From: Clostridiales bacterium
GTDB taxonomy: Bacteria > Bacillota > Clostridia > Lachnospirales > CAG-274
DNA: 5,739 nt
Assembly: GCA_021202835.1 (NCBI GenBank)
Contig: JAJQCI010000196.1
Span: 1 to 5,739 of the forward strand
Reading direction: 5' to 3'
Shown here piece by piece: positions 5,201 through 5,739 of the stretch (its first letter is position 1; each line of letters begins with the position of its first letter). The translations under genes were made by a program, and so were the position numbers. Under the pieces are notes generated by a model that worked only from the letters and a program-made list of their open reading frames with translations, had not been told where the DNA came from and searched no databases.

Positions 5201-5229
5201 CAGTAAAACTTTATGAGGCAGTTTTACTG
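5201..5229 (-). terminator. 10-bp stem-loop immediately after the ABM gene
   Basis: CAGTAAAACT (5201-5210) pairs exactly with AGTTTTACTG (5220-5229) around a 9-nt loop. It abuts the TGA stop at 5230-5232. The minus-strand tail AAACAGCCGG has no U-tract, so read-through into the TraX-family gene is expected; a partial terminator or 3' stabiliser role is plausible. Confidence 0.5.
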
Positions 5230-5562
5230 TCAGTTTCTTATAAACTTTGAGTCCTCCGAGGGAACACCATTTTCGTCTGAAATATAGCGTTCAACTCTCA
5301 TGTGAAGGTCATATTTTTCACGAAGCTCTGCGATTTTTGACATCATGGGAGAGGCATGGTGCAAATCTATAGATTTTTGATCCTTCCAGCTGTCAATTAA
5401 AAGAATTGTTTCGGGGTCGCTTAAAGGGGCGAAATATTCATATTTCTCGTTTCCCTCTTCGCTGCGGATAAGCGAAGCCGTTCCGCTTGATTCCATCTCC
5501 TCTGCAAATTTGCGTGCGTTTCCGTTTTTGCCCGTATAATATAAATTTACCGTAATACTCAT
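5230..5562 (-). CDS. Antibiotic biosynthesis monooxygenase (ABM/YgiN-like) domain protein
   Basis: This 110-aa protein has the ferredoxin-like alpha-beta fold of the ABM family (PF03992), which forms homodimers and includes quinol monooxygenase YgiN and haem-degrading relatives. The order of elements fits: a first strand SITVNLYYTG, a helix NARKFAEEMESSG (14-26), strands around EGNEKYEYFAP (36-46) and ETILLIDSWKDQ (51-62), then the HHASPMMSKIAELREKY helix (68-84) and a last strand MRVERYIS. The His68-His69 pair falls where family members keep a conserved His. The actual substrate is unknown; in an anaerobe an oxygenase role is doubtful and redox protection or small-molecule binding is as likely. 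GGAGG sits eight nt before the ATG at 5562. A strong promoter lies upstream, and the TraX-family gene follows 57 nt downstream. Confidence 0.88.
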   Translation of the reverse strand: MSITVNLYYTGKNGNARKFAEEMESSGTASLIRSEEGNEKYEYFAPLSDPETILLIDSWKDQKSIDLHHASPMMSKIAELREKYDLHMRVERYISDENGVPSEDSKFIRN

Positions 5563-5601
5563 ATGATCGCCCTCCGAACTGAATTTTGCTTTGTTATGAG
5601 T

Positions 5602-5630
5602 ATTATACCATAATATTCCGAATGTATCAA
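5602..5630 (-). promoter_or_regulatory. Extended -10 promoter of the ABM-TraX unit
   Basis: On the minus strand TTGATA (5625-5630) and perfect TATAAT (5602-5607) are 17 nt apart, and TGG directly before the -10 gives the TGn extended element. The start would be near 5595, leaving a leader of about 33 nt. Confidence 0.85.
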
Positions 5631-5666
5631 TCGAAAACTGCCATATTGCAAATTTTTAAAAAAGGC

Positions 5667-5695
5667 TTGTAATATTCTGTTCTCTATATTATAAT
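5667..5695 (+). promoter_or_regulatory. Possible divergent plus-strand promoter near the right edge
   Basis: TTGTAA (5667-5672) and perfect TATAAT (5690-5695) are separated by 17 nt. If real, it would drive a gene whose start lies beyond 5739, divergent from the ABM gene. I see no ribosome binding site or start codon in the remaining 44 nt. The AT-rich context makes chance matches likely. Confidence 0.35.
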
Positions 5696-5739
5696 CCCGT
5701 CTTTGACAGTTTGATGATGGAAAAGCCGCTGTGATGCCC
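5689..5739 (-). CDS. Possible 3' end of another minus-strand gene (16 codons and stop)
   Basis: A minus-strand frame runs from the right edge to a TAA at 5689-5691 and would encode a tail ending SIIKLSKTGL. It is too short to recognise. A second minus-strand frame is also open here, but it runs through the ABM promoter and is unlikely. This candidate competes with the plus-strand promoter overlapping it at 5667-5695. Confidence 0.2.
   Translation of the reverse strand, partial: GHHSGFSIIKLSKTGL

Noticed and set aside
1..5739. Defence island, prophage, insertion sequence or CRISPR array
   Set aside because: No transposase, integrase, terminal inverted repeats, regularly spaced repeats or known defence domains were seen; the window looks like ordinary chromosomal housekeeping and transport genes.

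Overview
The window looks like chromosomal DNA of an anaerobic, probably spore-forming Clostridia (Bacillota), perhaps Lachnospiraceae-like. The signs are AT-rich intergenic DNA, strong GGAGG ribosome binding sites, sigma-A-type promoters with 17-nt spacers, a CwlD-type spore-cortex amidase, and small Cys/Gly-rich proteins of a kind known from such genomes. This placement is inference from gene content; no rRNA or other marker gene is present.

Layout. The left edge carries the 3' part of a plus-strand cwlD-like amidase (1-472). Every other gene identified is on the minus strand. A 54-aa hydrophobic protein (497-661) converges on the amidase. Behind it lie a 67-aa Cys-containing protein (747-950) and a 61-aa Cys/Gly-rich protein made of two repeats (1138-1323), the latter with its own good promoter and terminator-like hairpin. 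Next is an ABC transporter operon read right to left: lipoprotein substrate-binding protein (3219-4280), permease (2228-3139) and ATPase (1441-2235). It has a near-consensus promoter at 4341-4369, a small palindrome in the leader, and a perfect 19-bp hairpin between the first and second genes. Last is a two-gene unit: an antibiotic-biosynthesis-monooxygenase (ABM) domain protein (5230-5562) driven by an extended -10 promoter, followed by a TraX-family membrane protein (4432-5172). The right edge (5631-5739) holds no gene I can call with confidence, only a possible plus-strand promoter and a possible 16-codon 3' end of another minus-strand gene.

How the genes work together. The three ABC genes form a complete importer of the TrpXYZ-like class (PF04392 binding protein, COG4120 permease, COG1101 ATPase). 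Its likely cargo is a small organic molecule, possibly an aromatic amino acid, but the sequence does not fix the substrate. The ABM and TraX-like genes are probably co-transcribed, with no obvious functional link. I see no defence system, mobile element, CRISPR array, tRNA or rRNA. The most notable features are the small proteins and a series of stem-loops placed right after the stop codons of minus-strand genes, most of them without a proper U-tract.
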